Positions 48,738 through 57,493 of a stretch of 64,000 nucleotides of DNA are shown here, piece by piece. Every line of letters begins with the position of its first letter. Positions within the stretch are counted from its first letter, which is position 1. A program made the translations under genes and the position numbers. Origin of the DNA: Metallosphaera cuprina Ar-4 (lineage in GTDB: Archaea > Thermoproteota > Thermoprotei_A > Sulfolobales > Sulfolobaceae). The notes beneath the pieces are model-generated. The model was not told where the DNA came from. It searched no databases and saw only the letters and a list, made by a program, of their open reading frames with translations. The stretch is taken from assembly GCF_000204925.1 (NCBI RefSeq), contig NC_015435.1, forward strand, positions 548,001 through 612,000, read 5' to 3'.

Positions 48738-49364
48738 ATGGAGTTCCTCGATAAGAAACATAGAACCGTATTGATGGCTATTGCTAAAGAGGGCTTTCAA
48801 GGAGTGGAGATGGAAAGGCTTATCGCCTCTCTCTCCCCGATTTTAACTAAGGACGCGATAATTAAGGTTATCGAAGATCTGTACTTTTCTCAATATGTGC
48901 TCTTGCTTCGTGATAGTAACGAGATAAGATATATCGCAAGCAAAGCGGTCAGGAACGCTATGATTTCATTTGAATTTCAGAGATATAAGCTAACAAAATT
49001 TTTAGAAACGCTAAAATCTATGGGTAATTCACAAGTGAACCAAGAAAGTAAACAGAAGGCAGAGGAAGTAATTAAGGTAATTAAAGAAGGCCTGGTGATC
49101 ATTTCTAAAGGATATCTTCAACTCCTTTCCGAGGTTCCCGAGCTCACCGTTCCGGAGTACAGTGAGCTTCTCGAACTATTAACTAAAGAACTGTTCGGCA
49201 AGTTAATTCAACTTATAGATAATGAGACGAGCAAGGAGGATTTAGATAAACTGATGGAATTGATTGCTAAGTATAGGGGGGAGAAGGACGCCGAAACGAT
49301 GAGAAATCTGATGGCGCTTAGCTCAAGGCAATCTACGGCCCATCCTTCTCAAGTCAAACCTTAA
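48738..49364 (+). CDS. Hypothetical helical protein with possible winged-helix N-terminus
   Basis: 208 residues. Residues 1-70 could be a winged helix (DKKHRTVLMAIAKEGFQGVE, then KDAIIKVIEDLYFSQYVLLL), and the rest is long charged helices (SKQKAEEVIKVIKEGLVIIS, LDKLMELIAKYRGEKDAETM) ending in a polar tail. No family is recognised. TATA-like AAACTATTTATTGG is about 35 bases upstream. Confidence 0.6.
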   Translation: MEFLDKKHRTVLMAIAKEGFQGVEMERLIASLSPILTKDAIIKVIEDLYFSQYVLLLRDSNEIRYIASKAVRNAMISFEFQRYKLTKFLETLKSMGNSQVNQESKQKAEEVIKVIKEGLVIISKGYLQLLSEVPELTVPEYSELLELLTKELFGKLIQLIDNETSKEDLDKLMELIAKYRGEKDAETMRNLMALSSRQSTAHPSQVKP

Positions 49365-49610
49365 TGGAACCTTTAAAACAGAAGTTGTTTTATAATTGTA
49401 AAAATTGCTTACTAAATTGAACTCATCTCTTTTTGAAAAACCTCATTAAATCAAATCCATAACAATCTTTCCAGTCCTAGTTCCAACCTATGGTGCCTAT
49501 ATAAACGTATTCATTAAACTTTCTTTCACCAGTCGGAGCGATATTACCTCATTTATATTTAAAGCGTCTTCAATAAAAATGCTTAAAAAGGATAATACTA
49601 TATATCACAT

Positions 49611-49895
49611 GTGAAGAGTAGGAGAACGTCTATTGAGATTGTAGCGGACATATTGGAGGTAGTGAGTTCAGGTTCAGGAAGCAAATCTTCGGTAATGAAG
49701 AACGCTAATCTAAGCGAAGGGCTTGCAGGTAAATACTTAGACATACTCAGATCTAAAGGGCTAATAGATTATGTAGAGGGATCGTACAAGCTGACAGAAA
49801 AAGGAAGACAGATGTTGGCTAACTTTAGGGAAATAAGGAAACTAGAGTTAAGGCTAAATGAACTCTTAAATTCAACTATATCTCAACTTTCTTAA
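49611..49895 (+). CDS. Winged-helix DNA-binding protein
   Basis: 94 residues from GTG 49611. The compact winged helix is RTSIEIVADILEVVSSGSGS, then KSSVMKNANLSEGLAGKYLD, ILRSKGLIDYVEGSYKLTEK, matching the archaeal HTH_45-like PhiH1/Lrs-type domains; a short helix follows. The adjacent membrane-protein gene starts one base after its stop, so regulator and membrane protein form a pair. The 246 bases upstream hold no gene; the TATA-like AATACTATATATCAC is close before the start. Confidence 0.75.
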   Translation: MKSRRTSIEIVADILEVVSSGSGSKSSVMKNANLSEGLAGKYLDILRSKGLIDYVEGSYKLTEKGRQMLANFREIRKLELRLNELLNSTISQLS

Positions 49896-50465
49896 ATGCA
49901 ATTTAGCTTTATCCAACCTGCCTTCGCGTTTTCGCTGCTAATCCTTTTAGAGTTAGTTATGGCTTATTACGGTTTGCAGAGGCTTGTAGGAAAATTAGAT
50001 AGTTTTGCGAGTAAAATAGAAGACATGTATCTTATTCTAATTTTCAAGCAAGTCGTTACATTTTTCTCAAACAACGACGTGGTTGAGCAGAGTTTGTTTG
50101 GATCTCTAGCTGGGATGAGCGATAAGGAGTTACTGGGATATCTAAGATCTAAATTAGGGGAGATGAAGCAACAGATTCGAGGCATAGGGGAGGGTATTGA
50201 GAGGTTTGAGAACGTTAAAAGGAACCTCTCTAGAATATCTTCTCTATATAGCCAAATTAAGATTTTTATAGTATTTATTTTAGCTAATCTAGCACTAGTG
50301 ATTTTCCTTCCGAATCAGGCTCAATTAGTTGATTTAGGATTAGTCTATGGTGTGGAGTTAGTAGCGTTGTACTACACTTTCTTATCGATAGTCCTTTACT
50401 ACAAGCTAGGAAAGGACTATTCTGACGTCTTAAAATCCATTGATAGCCTCGATACCTCCAAGTAA
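49896..50465 (+). CDS. Membrane protein with central coiled region
   Basis: 189 residues. Predicted helices are FAFSLLILLELVMAYYG (N-terminal), IKIFIVFILANLALVIFLP (near 127-145) and LGLVYGVELVALYYTFLSIV (near 153-172). Between the first and second lies an amphipathic segment (MKQQIRGIGEGIERFENVKR) that may form a coiled coil. No family recognised. It is paired with the winged-helix gene upstream and overlaps the minus-strand gene at 50417. Confidence 0.6.
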   Translation: MQFSFIQPAFAFSLLILLELVMAYYGLQRLVGKLDSFASKIEDMYLILIFKQVVTFFSNNDVVEQSLFGSLAGMSDKELLGYLRSKLGEMKQQIRGIGEGIERFENVKRNLSRISSLYSQIKIFIVFILANLALVIFLPNQAQLVDLGLVYGVELVALYYTFLSIVLYYKLGKDYSDVLKSIDSLDTSK

Positions 50466-50758
50466 GCTAGCAAGTCTAGTATTTTCCTCATATATGTTTT
50501 AACAAAATAAAATATCTTGTAGTCTCTAAAGACTTTTTCGTCTTGATATAGTAGTTGAATGTAGTTGTCCGGGTCATATCTCCTTATAGTTAGAGTGTTC
50601 CCATCTATAGTAAGGTGTGATGGGCATTCTCTCTTTGACACTATTAGTATCTCATCGTTCTTAATACCGGCCAGCATGACATCCCATTTTCCCACGGCGT
50701 CCACTGCCTGCAGCACTATATCCTTATCGTTTAACAATCCTACCTGCCTCCCTTTCAA
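50417..50758 (-). CDS. Hypothetical protein downstream of gcvH
   Basis: 113 residues, not recognised. N-terminal strands ([40 protein letters not shown]) precede a helical C-terminus ([20 protein letters not shown]). Its start lies inside the gcvH end by 35 bases, so the two are cotranscribed; a later start is possible. Its 3' end overlaps the plus-strand membrane protein by 49 bases. Confidence 0.5.
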   Translation of the reverse strand: MKGRQVGLLNDKDIVLQAVDAVGKWDVMLAGIKNDEILIVSKRECPSHLTIDGNTLTIRRYDPDNYIQLLYQDEKVFRDYKIFYFVKTYMRKILDLLAYLEVSRLSMDFKTSE

Positions 50759-51140
50759 ACAGTTGTATCACTTCGCTCAAAGGTTTGAACGCGTTCCTAT
50801 CTATACTGTCTACCTTAATCTTTACGATCCAGTTCTTGTAAGGATCTTCATTGAGAAGGCCAGAGTTATCAATTACCTCCTTGTTTACCTCTATCACTTC
50901 TCCTGTAATAGGGAATCTGAACTTCCCTACCCATTTAGCGCTCTCTATCGTAAAGACAGGGGTTCTAGAAGTGATCTTATCGCCTACGTTCTTAGTGGAA
51001 ACCTGGAATATCTTTCCGGTCATATATTGTCCCAAATCGGTTATTCCTAAAGTGGCTAGATTCCCGTCTAGTTTTAGCCAAACGTGTTTCTCAGGATCGT
51101 ATAGAAGTTCCTCAGGAAACGAGAAGCCGTTTATTTCCAT
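50724..51140 (-). CDS. GcvH-like lipoyl carrier protein (GcvH or LbpA)
   Basis: 138 residues with the H-protein fold: [20 protein letters not shown], the lipoyl-lysine hairpin [20 protein letters not shown] (Lys near 69) and [18 protein letters not shown] protein shuttles aminomethyl groups in glycine cleavage; the related LbpA carries intermediates in the sHdr sulfur-oxidation pathway. Neither gcvT/gcvP nor hdr-like genes are in the window, so the subtype is open. Lipoate ligase and synthase genes lie at 55.5-58.6 kb. Confidence 0.85.
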   Translation of the reverse strand: MEINGFSFPEELLYDPEKHVWLKLDGNLATLGITDLGQYMTGKIFQVSTKNVGDKITSRTPVFTIESAKWVGKFRFPITGEVIEVNKEVIDNSGLLNEDPYKNWIVKIKVDSIDRNAFKPLSEVIQLFEREAGRIVKR

Positions 51141-51192
51141 GAATTATTAAAGGTTATCAATACTTATAAATCTTAATTTATGAAAAAAGTCT

Positions 51193-51684
51193 ATGGAATT
51201 TGGGATATGGCTTGACGGAGTTATTTTAAACCAGGACATCACCGATACGCTCTCCTCTATCTATAAGGGGATTCAAGCGAAGGTGGAACCGAGCACAGAG
51301 ATCAATCCTGACTGGTCCGATTTCTATAAGAAAATAAGGGATAGGGGTAAACTGTTTATCCTCTCTCCTTTCTCTAAAGAGATAACACAAGGTGTGTTAA
51401 ACTCTTTAGGAATAAACGAGAGCTTCGTATACAATAATGGGAGGACAAAGCCCTCAAAGGAACCAACAGAGAGGCTTGTGAACGAGTTTAAAATCGATCC
51501 GTTAAGGCTGGTGATCATAGGCTCCTCACCGTTAGATCTGCTCTCGGCTAGGTTCTTCGACTCCAGGATTAAGGTTGCGTGTGTCGTGAGGAGAAGGGAT
51601 TGCAGTAGATATAGTCCTTTCGTTATGGCCAAGAACCTTCACATGTTGTTTGAGTCTCTAAATAGGTTGGGCCTATTGGACTGA
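51193..51684 (+). CDS. HAD-like protein lacking the nucleophile aspartate
   Basis: 163 residues with a HAD-type Rossmann core. Where phosphatases have DxD in motif I the sequence is GIWLDGVIL, so the nucleophile Asp is Trp. Motif III Lys remains (RTKPSKEPTERL) and motif IV reads IIGSSPLDLLSARFF, missing one Asp of the usual GDxxxD. It is probably a non-catalytic HAD relative. TATA-like TATAAATCTTAATTTATG lies before the start, divergent from gcvH. Confidence 0.65.
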   Translation: MEFGIWLDGVILNQDITDTLSSIYKGIQAKVEPSTEINPDWSDFYKKIRDRGKLFILSPFSKEITQGVLNSLGINESFVYNNGRTKPSKEPTERLVNEFKIDPLRLVIIGSSPLDLLSARFFDSRIKVACVVRRRDCSRYSPFVMAKNLHMLFESLNRLGLLD

Positions 51685-51764
51685 ACGCTATTCTGATCCA
51701 GCGTTCACTTAAAATGCGGATGTAGATCTGAATAATCTGGTCTCTGATGTGCGAAATAAAGGTC

Positions 51765-52358
51765 TCACATGTAAACCGTTTCATCTTTTACTCCAGCGTT
51801 AATGAAAGCTTGTTTTCTAGCCTCACATTGGGAGCATTTTCCGCAGTGGCATCTGTGGCCTAAAATGCAAGAGTATGTGTTAGCAGGGTTCATCCCATGG
51901 TTCATCCCTATTTTCAACACCTGAGCCTTAGGCAGGCCTATAAAAGGGAACACTAACTTCACATTGAGTGTCTCCGCTAAGGAGGAGAGCAAGCTTAGTA
52001 CCTTAGGCTTGTTCGGCTCATATTTGCACTCCTCACTCACTATGAAGACGTAAACGTCAGAATAACCCCTCTCAGAGGCGTAGACTAACACAATAGGAAT
52101 AATTGCGGCGTTTCGATGGAGTATAGGCTCGTGGGGTATCAGAGTTTTATCTCGATTGAAAGCCTCTCCAATCCCTCTCGCATCTAAAACTATCAATTTT
52201 TTCTCTAATTTATTACAATTTATTTCCGCATATTTCCGTTGTTGCCTATATGATCTCTGTCCATAGTTTATTATCATGCAATCGTAATCGATATCCTTAT
52301 ATCTGAACATACCTGACGTTGAATCTAATCCACCAGAAACGAGGAAGAGTGACTTCAT
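51765..52358 (-). CDS. queC: 7-cyano-7-deazaguanine synthase-like protein (QueC)
   Basis: 197 residues. The PP-loop is LFLVSGGLDSTSGMF and the zinc-binding tetrad is SCILGHRCHCGKCSQCEARK near 163-182; INYGQRSYRQQRKYAE is also typical. QueC makes preQ0, the precursor of archaeosine in tRNA. The crenarchaeal Gat-QueC fusion with an amidotransferase domain is not seen here; this is the stand-alone form and it is on the short side. Confidence 0.87.
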   Translation of the reverse strand: MKSLFLVSGGLDSTSGMFRYKDIDYDCMIINYGQRSYRQQRKYAEINCNKLEKKLIVLDARGIGEAFNRDKTLIPHEPILHRNAAIIPIVLVYASERGYSDVYVFIVSEECKYEPNKPKVLSLLSSLAETLNVKLVFPFIGLPKAQVLKIGMNHGMNPANTYSCILGHRCHCGKCSQCEARKQAFINAGVKDETVYM

Positions 52359-52566
52359 CCTTAAGGTCAGTTTAAACTTGACTCAGAAATTAATAACGGT
52401 CTGTCAAATAGGTTCACTTTTAAGTTAAATCCTACACTTTTTACAAAGTAAACCCTCTTAAGGGGATCTACCCATGTCGTCGTTATTAGGCTTTGAACTC
52501 CTGAAGTTTTTTACGTCGTGTGGTCTTTCATACTATTTTAAATAACATTAAACGAAAATATCTTTA

Positions 52567-52920
52567 ATGGAAAGTAAGGAGAACGAGGCTAAAAAATTAG
52601 CAGCCACTTACGCCAGATGGCTGCGTAACCCGGAGGAGGCTTTATTCGGTAAGTCAGGTAAGGGGGTGGTGATGCTGATGTATAACTCGGTAAAAAGCGC
52701 TAAGAGCAAAGAAGAACTACTTCAGATTTTAGACCTCTCTAAATACGAATTGAGTAAACAGACTTTCAATGATTTAACCAGGTTCATAAACGAACTGAGA
52801 AATAAAATCTCACAGATGCCTGATCAGGACGCCTTAAACTTTACAGTTGAAGTAATGAGATACTTCCAGATATCTCTATTCACAAAGATGGATGACATGA
52901 AGAGGGGTTTGTGGGCGTAA
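52567..52920 (+). CDS. Small helical hypothetical protein
   Basis: 117 residues, helical and charged, with KKLAATYARWLRNPEEALFG at the N-terminus and LSKQTFNDLTRFINELRNKI in the middle. No family recognised and no membrane segment. TTTAAATAACATTAAAC upstream is TATA-like, giving an almost leaderless ATG. It stands alone 100 bases before the regulator at 53020. Confidence 0.55.
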   Translation: MESKENEAKKLAATYARWLRNPEEALFGKSGKGVVMLMYNSVKSAKSKEELLQILDLSKYELSKQTFNDLTRFINELRNKISQMPDQDALNFTVEVMRYFQISLFTKMDDMKRGLWA

Positions 52921-53019
52921 CGTGATTTAACTAAGTCTTGCAATTATTAGGAGATACATTTTTGCTAAAAAAAGCAAAGATTTATATATACGTTTTTACC
53001 ATTTATTATGTGAGTAAGA

Positions 53020-53406
53020 ATGGAAGTCCAAAAATTAAAAGCAAGGCTACCCTCGGGGAGGGAAGTAGGCCTAGTTGAGGCCTTAAGTTTCTGTTATGAC
53101 ATCTCAGACACTGATTTTCAGATACTCAAAGCCCTCATAAACTTAGGGCCTAAAACCGAAGACGATCTGGCTTCAGTTCTAAAGTTGAGCAAGGCGTCTA
53201 TAAATAGATCTGTCAACAAGTTAATATCAATAGGATTCGTGGAGAGAGTAAAAGATCAAGGGTCAAAGGGAGGAAGGCCTAGGTACATATACAAGGCCGT
53301 AGAAGCTGATTTCCTTGCGGAAAAAATGTCAAAAGATTTCGAATATTGCGCAAAGTTGTTTAGTGGTTTAACCCCCGGAGAACTTAAGAGTTTTCAGAAG
53401 ACTTAG
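53020..53406 (+). CDS. Winged-helix transcription regulator (paralogue of 53854-54189)
   Basis: 128 residues. The motif [20 protein letters not shown] leads into a winged helix [20 protein letters not shown] with wing [14 protein letters not shown], as in TrmB/MarR-like archaeal regulators. Cysteines in FCYDIS and FEYCAK could sense redox or sulfur state. It is clearly related to the regulator on the other side of the TusA gene (shared CYxIxDTD, LSKxxxNxSxxKLI and GRPxxxY patterns). TTTATATATACG about 30 bases upstream is its TATA box. Confidence 0.78.
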   Translation: MEVQKLKARLPSGREVGLVEALSFCYDISDTDFQILKALINLGPKTEDDLASVLKLSKASINRSVNKLISIGFVERVKDQGSKGGRPRYIYKAVEADFLAEKMSKDFEYCAKLFSGLTPGELKSFQKT

Positions 53407-53557
53407 GGCAGTTGAACCTGAACCTATCTGGTTCTCTCATGAAAGCTAATTGACATATTTCTGTATCAAAGTAATAGACCATGTTATCTAACTTCTGTTG
53501 ATAAGGCGTACACTCAGCCTCAAATAGCCTGTTGCAAACGGGGCAGATAACTTTCAT
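53384..53557 (-). CDS. Tiny zinc-binding protein (TRASH/YHS-like)
   Basis: 57 codons from ATG 53557 to TAA 53384. [20 protein letters not shown] followed by [19 protein letters not shown] and a final NCPKSSENS gives four or five Cys in a CPxC...C...C arrangement similar to TRASH/YHS metal-binding domains, which serve as metallochaperones or sensors. The 3' end overlaps the regulator gene by 23 bases convergently. It sits in the gap before TusA and is easily missed because of its length. Confidence 0.65.
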   Translation of the reverse strand: MKVICPVCNRLFEAECTPYQQKLDNMVYYFDTEICQLAFMREPDRFRFNCPKSSENS

Positions 53558-53607
53558 GTGCCTCTATAAAGGAGAAGACTTTTTAGCTTTTTGGACATCA
53601 TTAGCTC

Positions 53608-53868
53608 ATGGAGGAGTTAAATCTTCTAGATCTTGAGTGCCCTGAACCTTTCATGAGAGTAGCTGCGAAGCTTATGAAGATGAAGGAGGGCAAACTGAAA
53701 GTAACTTTCAGAGATCCAAAGTGCGATGAGATGATTATGGAGGCAGTGAAACTTATGGACTGCAAAGTGTTGGAGCACTCCTCCAATAACGGTACGTTCA
53801 CCCTAGTTCTAGAAAAGAGTAACGCGCCTGGAAATGAAAACAAAGTTCAAGAGTTAGGCGGTTGCTGA
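53608..53868 (+). CDS. TusA-family sulfur carrier
   Basis: 86 residues. [20 protein letters not shown] carries the CPEP persulfide motif (Cys at residue 10), and the fold continues with [20 protein letters not shown] and [22 protein letters not shown]-terminal GGC ends the protein, an extra Cys. TusA carries sulfane sulfur in oxidation and thiolation pathways. CTCTATAAAGG upstream at 53562-53572 is a TATA box. It is flanked by two paralogous regulators. Confidence 0.8.
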   Translation: MEELNLLDLECPEPFMRVAAKLMKMKEGKLKVTFRDPKCDEMIMEAVKLMDCKVLEHSSNNGTFTLVLEKSNAPGNENKVQELGGC

Positions 53869-54189
53869 TAATATCCTCTCTGCACACTTTCTTAGGTCTG
53901 TCTTGACTCTCTCTTGGAAGCTATCTGAAACTACATAAAGGAACTTAGGCCTTCCTATTTTCTTTCCATCTATTTTTATTCTATCTACTAGACCTAGCTC
54001 AATAAGCTTCTTCATGCTGTTCTCTACAGTGGTTTTACTTAAGTTCATGATTTTACCTAGCTCAACGGATGTTTTTGGTTCTCTCAGTTCGATGAGCTTA
54101 AAGAGGCACTCCACATCCGTGTCAGTGATCTTATAACAACATCTTATGCTCTCTTTCTTATCTTTCAGTGTATCAAAAGTTTCCATCAT
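53854..54189 (-). CDS. Winged-helix transcription regulator (paralogue of 53020-53406)
   Basis: 111 residues. It opens with [20 protein letters not shown] and continues [40 protein letters not shown], a winged helix of the TrmB/MarR type. Two adjacent Cys (CCY) and Cys in LRKCAER could form a thiol switch. It converges on the TusA gene, overlapping by 15 bases. Opposed orientation of the two paralogues around TusA suggests local duplication. Confidence 0.78.
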   Translation of the reverse strand: MMETFDTLKDKKESIRCCYKITDTDVECLFKLIELREPKTSVELGKIMNLSKTTVENSMKKLIELGLVDRIKIDGKKIGRPKFLYVVSDSFQERVKTDLRKCAERILSATA

Positions 54190-54257
54190 AAATATTTATA
54201 AAGTATCGCCGTTAAAAACTTTTTCTATTTTTATGGTTCATAAAGGTACTTCGACTT

Positions 54258-54674
54258 CTATCCTCCGAAAAGCTTCACGTACTCTTTATACATACATTTG
54301 TCTTGGATGACTATAATCCCATCCTTTCTGGCCCTCTCTGCTGAGCTGTCATCTCTAATCCCTTCTTGTAACCACATTACCTTGACGTCTCCCCTTTCTC
54401 TCTTCCTTTTAATAACCTCGTCAGTTATTTTAGGGACGTCTTTGGAGGGTCTAAACACCTGAACTACGTCAACCTCATCCTGTATGTCATTTAATGTTTG
54501 ATAGGATCTCCTACCTAAGATTTCCATCACAGTGGGGTTAACCGGATAAACAGTGTAACCGTGTTCTAGGAGGAACTTAGGTACTCTATGAGAAGGTTTA
54601 TCAGGATCCTTAGAGAATCCTATGGTGGCAATCCTCTTGAAATTGGTTAGAACATATCTTATTTCCTCCTCCAT
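54258..54674 (-). CDS. CoA-binding domain protein (YccU-like)
   Basis: 138 residues from ATG 54674 (MEEEIRYVLTNFKRIATIGF). The Rossmann-like CoA-binding fold has GFSKDPDKPSHRVPKFLLEH, TVYPVNPTVMEILGRRSYQT, VDVVQVFRPSKDVPKI, KVMWLQEGI and the closing VIQDKCMYKEY. The cellular role of this widespread family is unsettled. A longer frame to 54746 adds a basic stretch and lacks support. Confidence 0.85.
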   Translation of the reverse strand: MEEEIRYVLTNFKRIATIGFSKDPDKPSHRVPKFLLEHGYTVYPVNPTVMEILGRRSYQTLNDIQDEVDVVQVFRPSKDVPKITDEVIKRKRERGDVKVMWLQEGIRDDSSAERARKDGIIVIQDKCMYKEYVKLFGG

Positions 54675-54835
54675 GTTTGATAGAGCGTCTTTAACAAAAT
54701 AAAAGTTAGTTTTTATAATCCAACGCCTGGCGGCCTTTCTAGACATTACCCCTAATTATCTCTTAGTCTTATTTCATTCACTAGATCAATTAAAACATTC
54801 TCAACTTAATTAACTCATGATGGATCCTCAGGCTT

Positions 54836-55390
54836 TCACTTTAGATCAAGGGAAAAGTAATATCCAAAATATCCAATAGTAATAGACGCAACTATTACAT
54901 CTAAAGTCCTATCTAAGTTTCCTGGAGCTCTCAAATTTAACATCCCTACTCCAATTATGGAAAGTGCAGAAATCGTCGCGAACCATAATATCAATCCAGT
55001 CCCAAGCAATATGGAACCAGTGTCCATGGCAATTATTATTGTGATAACCTTAGACGGGGTTATGCTAAACATCCCTTGAATCAGACCGGTCCCCTTAGGT
55101 TCCAACTCTATATCGAGCTTAAGTATAGCAGAGACTAAAAGGATGGTGCCCAACCCTATCCCTATACCATATGAAACTAACTCTATCGCCGGCTTTAGAT
55201 AAGTAAAGTAGATGAGCAAAAGAGAAATAGGGATCGCGACAATAACGAAACCTATCGAGTGGGATAAACCCAAATAGGCTAACCTTCTCATCCCTCTTAT
55301 CATCCTTGTAGCAGATATGTGATCCGGTTCAAGGCCGTGCGCGACTGCTATTGTTGTGACAGTCAAGAACAAACCGAGAGCACCGATCAT
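54836..55390 (-). CDS. NiCoT/NicO-like membrane protein
   Basis: 184 residues with about six hydrophobic helices. The first helix ends in VAHGLEPDHISATR, which holds the HX4DH signature of nickel/cobalt permeases, and the next contains LGLSHSIGFVIVAI like their second motif. It is shorter than classic NiCoT proteins and closer to small NicO/UreH-type relatives. It may transport a transition metal; substrate is not predictable. Confidence 0.7.
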   Translation of the reverse strand: MIGALGLFLTVTTIAVAHGLEPDHISATRMIRGMRRLAYLGLSHSIGFVIVAIPISLLLIYFTYLKPAIELVSYGIGIGLGTILLVSAILKLDIELEPKGTGLIQGMFSITPSKVITIIIAMDTGSILLGTGLILWFATISALSIIGVGMLNLRAPGNLDRTLDVIVASITIGYFGYYFSLDLK

Positions 55391-55556
55391 GGTCTAGCAT
55401 ATTCCCAGTTTAAATAAATTAATTGTTGACACTTCTTTAATGGCTCTTTGCCACCTTTATTTCACTTTCATCAGGACAAAAATATTAGTTTCTGTAAAAA
55501 GATTTTTATGATAAGTTTTTGTGGAAAATCTTTATATATAAAAAATCAATTTAACT

Positions 55557-56597
55557 ATGGCGATGACTGACTTCAGGTTCATTATAGAGAGAGGTCCTCA
55601 GTACAGGATTCTGGCAGGCGAGGAAGCTCTCTTGGATTCTGTCTCTGAAGGCGCAGATCCTATGCTGAGGTTCGTTATTTTCGACCCTCAAGCTATATTG
55701 TTAGGTTATCATCAGTCCGCAGAACAGGAAATAAACCTAGAAAGGGCTAAGCTTAAGGGTTGGCATATAGGAAGGAGGCCAACAGGTGGAGGTACGATAA
55801 TGATGGGCCCAGGTCAATTAGGCTGGGAGATATACGCGGATTCTTCAATGTTGGGTGGGTCGCCAGAATCTGCTATGAGGAAGTCGGCTGACGCAGTCAT
55901 ATCCACGCTAAGCAAATATGGGGTGAGCGCTAACTTCAGGCCTAAGAACGACGTTGAGGTGCAAGGTAGGAAGATATCCGGGCTTGGAGCCTTTTCTGTT
56001 GGCAAACACATTTCCGTCACCGGAACTATATTAGTTGACTTTGATGTGGAGGAGATGATAGAAACGTTGAAGCTAAGTACAGAAAAGATGAAGGATAAGG
56101 TTTCAAAGGCCTTCAAAGATAGACTAACTTGGTTAGGTCGTGAGTTGGGCGAACAGGTAGATATGGAGGACGTTATAGCTAAGGCTAAGGAAGCTTTTCA
56201 ACAATCTCTAGGGGTGGAACTGGAAGAAGGGTACTATACCGAGAAGGAAAAGGAAAGCATTAGCGAACTTGAGCTGAAGTATAAGTCTCACGAGTGGGTC
56301 TTCGGTCTGAGGAAATCTCTCGAAGGGGAGAACGTAAGGCGAGGAGAGATCAAATTACCGGGCGGACTGTTTAGAGCTGAAGTTAAGATGGCTGGAAAGG
56401 GATTGATAGAGTCCGTCCTAATAACAGGAGACTTCTTCGTGGAGCCTAGGAGGAGCATTTACGATCTTGAGGCTAGATTGAAATGGACTAGGGTTGAAGA
56501 CGTTAGGAGCGAGATGTTAGACTGGTTTAAGGGAGTCAAGATCATAGGAGTGGACCAGGACAAATTGATCGAATTCATAGAGGGGTTAGTGAGATGA
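55557..56597 (+). CDS. Lipoate-protein ligase, fused sLpl(AB)-like
   Basis: 346 residues. The catalytic domain (1-245) has ILLGYHQSAEQEINLERAKL, GRRPTGGGTIMMGPGQLGWE (near 71-90) and KNDVEVQGRKISGLGAF with the catalytic Lys. A C-terminal accessory domain (250-346, PGGLFRAEVKMAGKGLIESV) corresponds to LplB. Overlap (ATGA) with the first radical-SAM gene and the second one behind it matches the sLpl(AB)-LipS1-LipS2 lipoate-assembly set known from sulfur oxidisers. TTTATATATAAAAAATC upstream is the TATA box of the five-gene run. Confidence 0.85.
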   Translation: MAMTDFRFIIERGPQYRILAGEEALLDSVSEGADPMLRFVIFDPQAILLGYHQSAEQEINLERAKLKGWHIGRRPTGGGTIMMGPGQLGWEIYADSSMLGGSPESAMRKSADAVISTLSKYGVSANFRPKNDVEVQGRKISGLGAFSVGKHISVTGTILVDFDVEEMIETLKLSTEKMKDKVSKAFKDRLTWLGRELGEQVDMEDVIAKAKEAFQQSLGVELEEGYYTEKEKESISELELKYKSHEWVFGLRKSLEGENVRRGEIKLPGGLFRAEVKMAGKGLIESVLITGDFFVEPRRSIYDLEARLKWTRVEDVRSEMLDWFKGVKIIGVDQDKLIEFIEGLVR

Positions 56598-57493
56598 AAC
56601 CAATATTCTTTTACGCTCCCTCCCTTAAAAAGTACGAAACGGATTACATTAGCTCTGAAGAGGGTTGGAAGCCCATATCTGTTACTGGGACTTCTTGTGC
56701 GTTTAGTTGTAAGCATTGCGAAACGAGGGTTCTGGAAGGGATGGAAGACGGCTCCACTAAGGAAAAGTTTCAGAGCGTAATGGAGAAAGTAAGCAAATCC
56801 GGCCAAAAGGGAGTTATATTGTCTGGTGGATCCTCGTTTAGAGGAGACGTCCCTGTGTGGAAGTACTCTGACGTATTGAGGAGTTTCCAAAATTTAACGA
56901 TTATAGCTCACACTGGCGTAGTTAAGTCTAGAGAGGTGGCTAAGAAGTTTAAAGACGCTGGGGTCAAGATAGCCCTATTAGATATGGTAGGAGATCAAGA
57001 TACGATAGACCAGGTTTTGGGTCAACCTTTCACCGTTGACGATTACCTCAATTCGTTCAGGTATCTTAAGGCAGAGGGAATTAAGATCGCCCCTCATGTC
57101 ATAGTGGGGCTTAGTAAGAGAGGTTTAGACGGAGACTTACATGCGCTTGAATTGCTCAAAGATGTAAACCCTGACGCTGTTATTATTGTAGGACTGATGC
57201 CTCTAGTTGGAACCCCATATAAGAACGTGAGGGAACCTTCCCCCGAGGAGTTAGGTGAGGTTCTCTCTAGAGCTAGGAAACTCTTCTCCTCTCCTGTCAT
57301 GCTAGGGTGTGCTAGGCCTAGAGGGAAGGCCTACCTGGAAGTGGAGAAGATGGCTGTTGACTCGGGGATTGACGGAATGGCTTTCCCATCCCAAGAGACA
57401 ATAGAGTACGCCTTCGGAAGGAGAGAAGTTATACTGAGCCACGCATGTTGTGGGAACGTTATTCATGACTTCTTATTACGGGTGTCCGCATGA
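56594..57493 (+). CDS. Radical-SAM protein, putative lipoyl synthase component (LipS1/LipS2 pair)
   Basis: 299 residues. The radical-SAM cluster motif is SCAFSCKHCETRV (CX3CX2C at about 35, 39, 42). Later cysteines in PVMLGCARPRGK and SHACCGNVIHDF could bind the auxiliary cluster that supplies sulfur. Known two-protein lipoyl synthases LipS1 and LipS2 are biotin-synthase-like, and this gene sits between the ligase and a second radical-SAM gene with 4-base overlaps on both sides. Which of the two it is I cannot decide. Confidence 0.78.
   Translation: MKPIFFYAPSLKKYETDYISSEEGWKPISVTGTSCAFSCKHCETRVLEGMEDGSTKEKFQSVMEKVSKSGQKGVILSGGSSFRGDVPVWKYSDVLRSFQNLTIIAHTGVVKSREVAKKFKDAGVKIALLDMVGDQDTIDQVLGQPFTVDDYLNSFRYLKAEGIKIAPHVIVGLSKRGLDGDLHALELLKDVNPDAVIIVGLMPLVGTPYKNVREPSPEELGEVLSRARKLFSSPVMLGCARPRGKAYLEVEKMAVDSGIDGMAFPSQETIEYAFGRREVILSHACCGNVIHDFLLRVSA

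Noticed and set aside
52359-52566. Possible small RNA or gene between queC and the helical protein
   Set aside because: No paired C/D boxes, no frame of useful length, only AT-rich promoter-like sequence.
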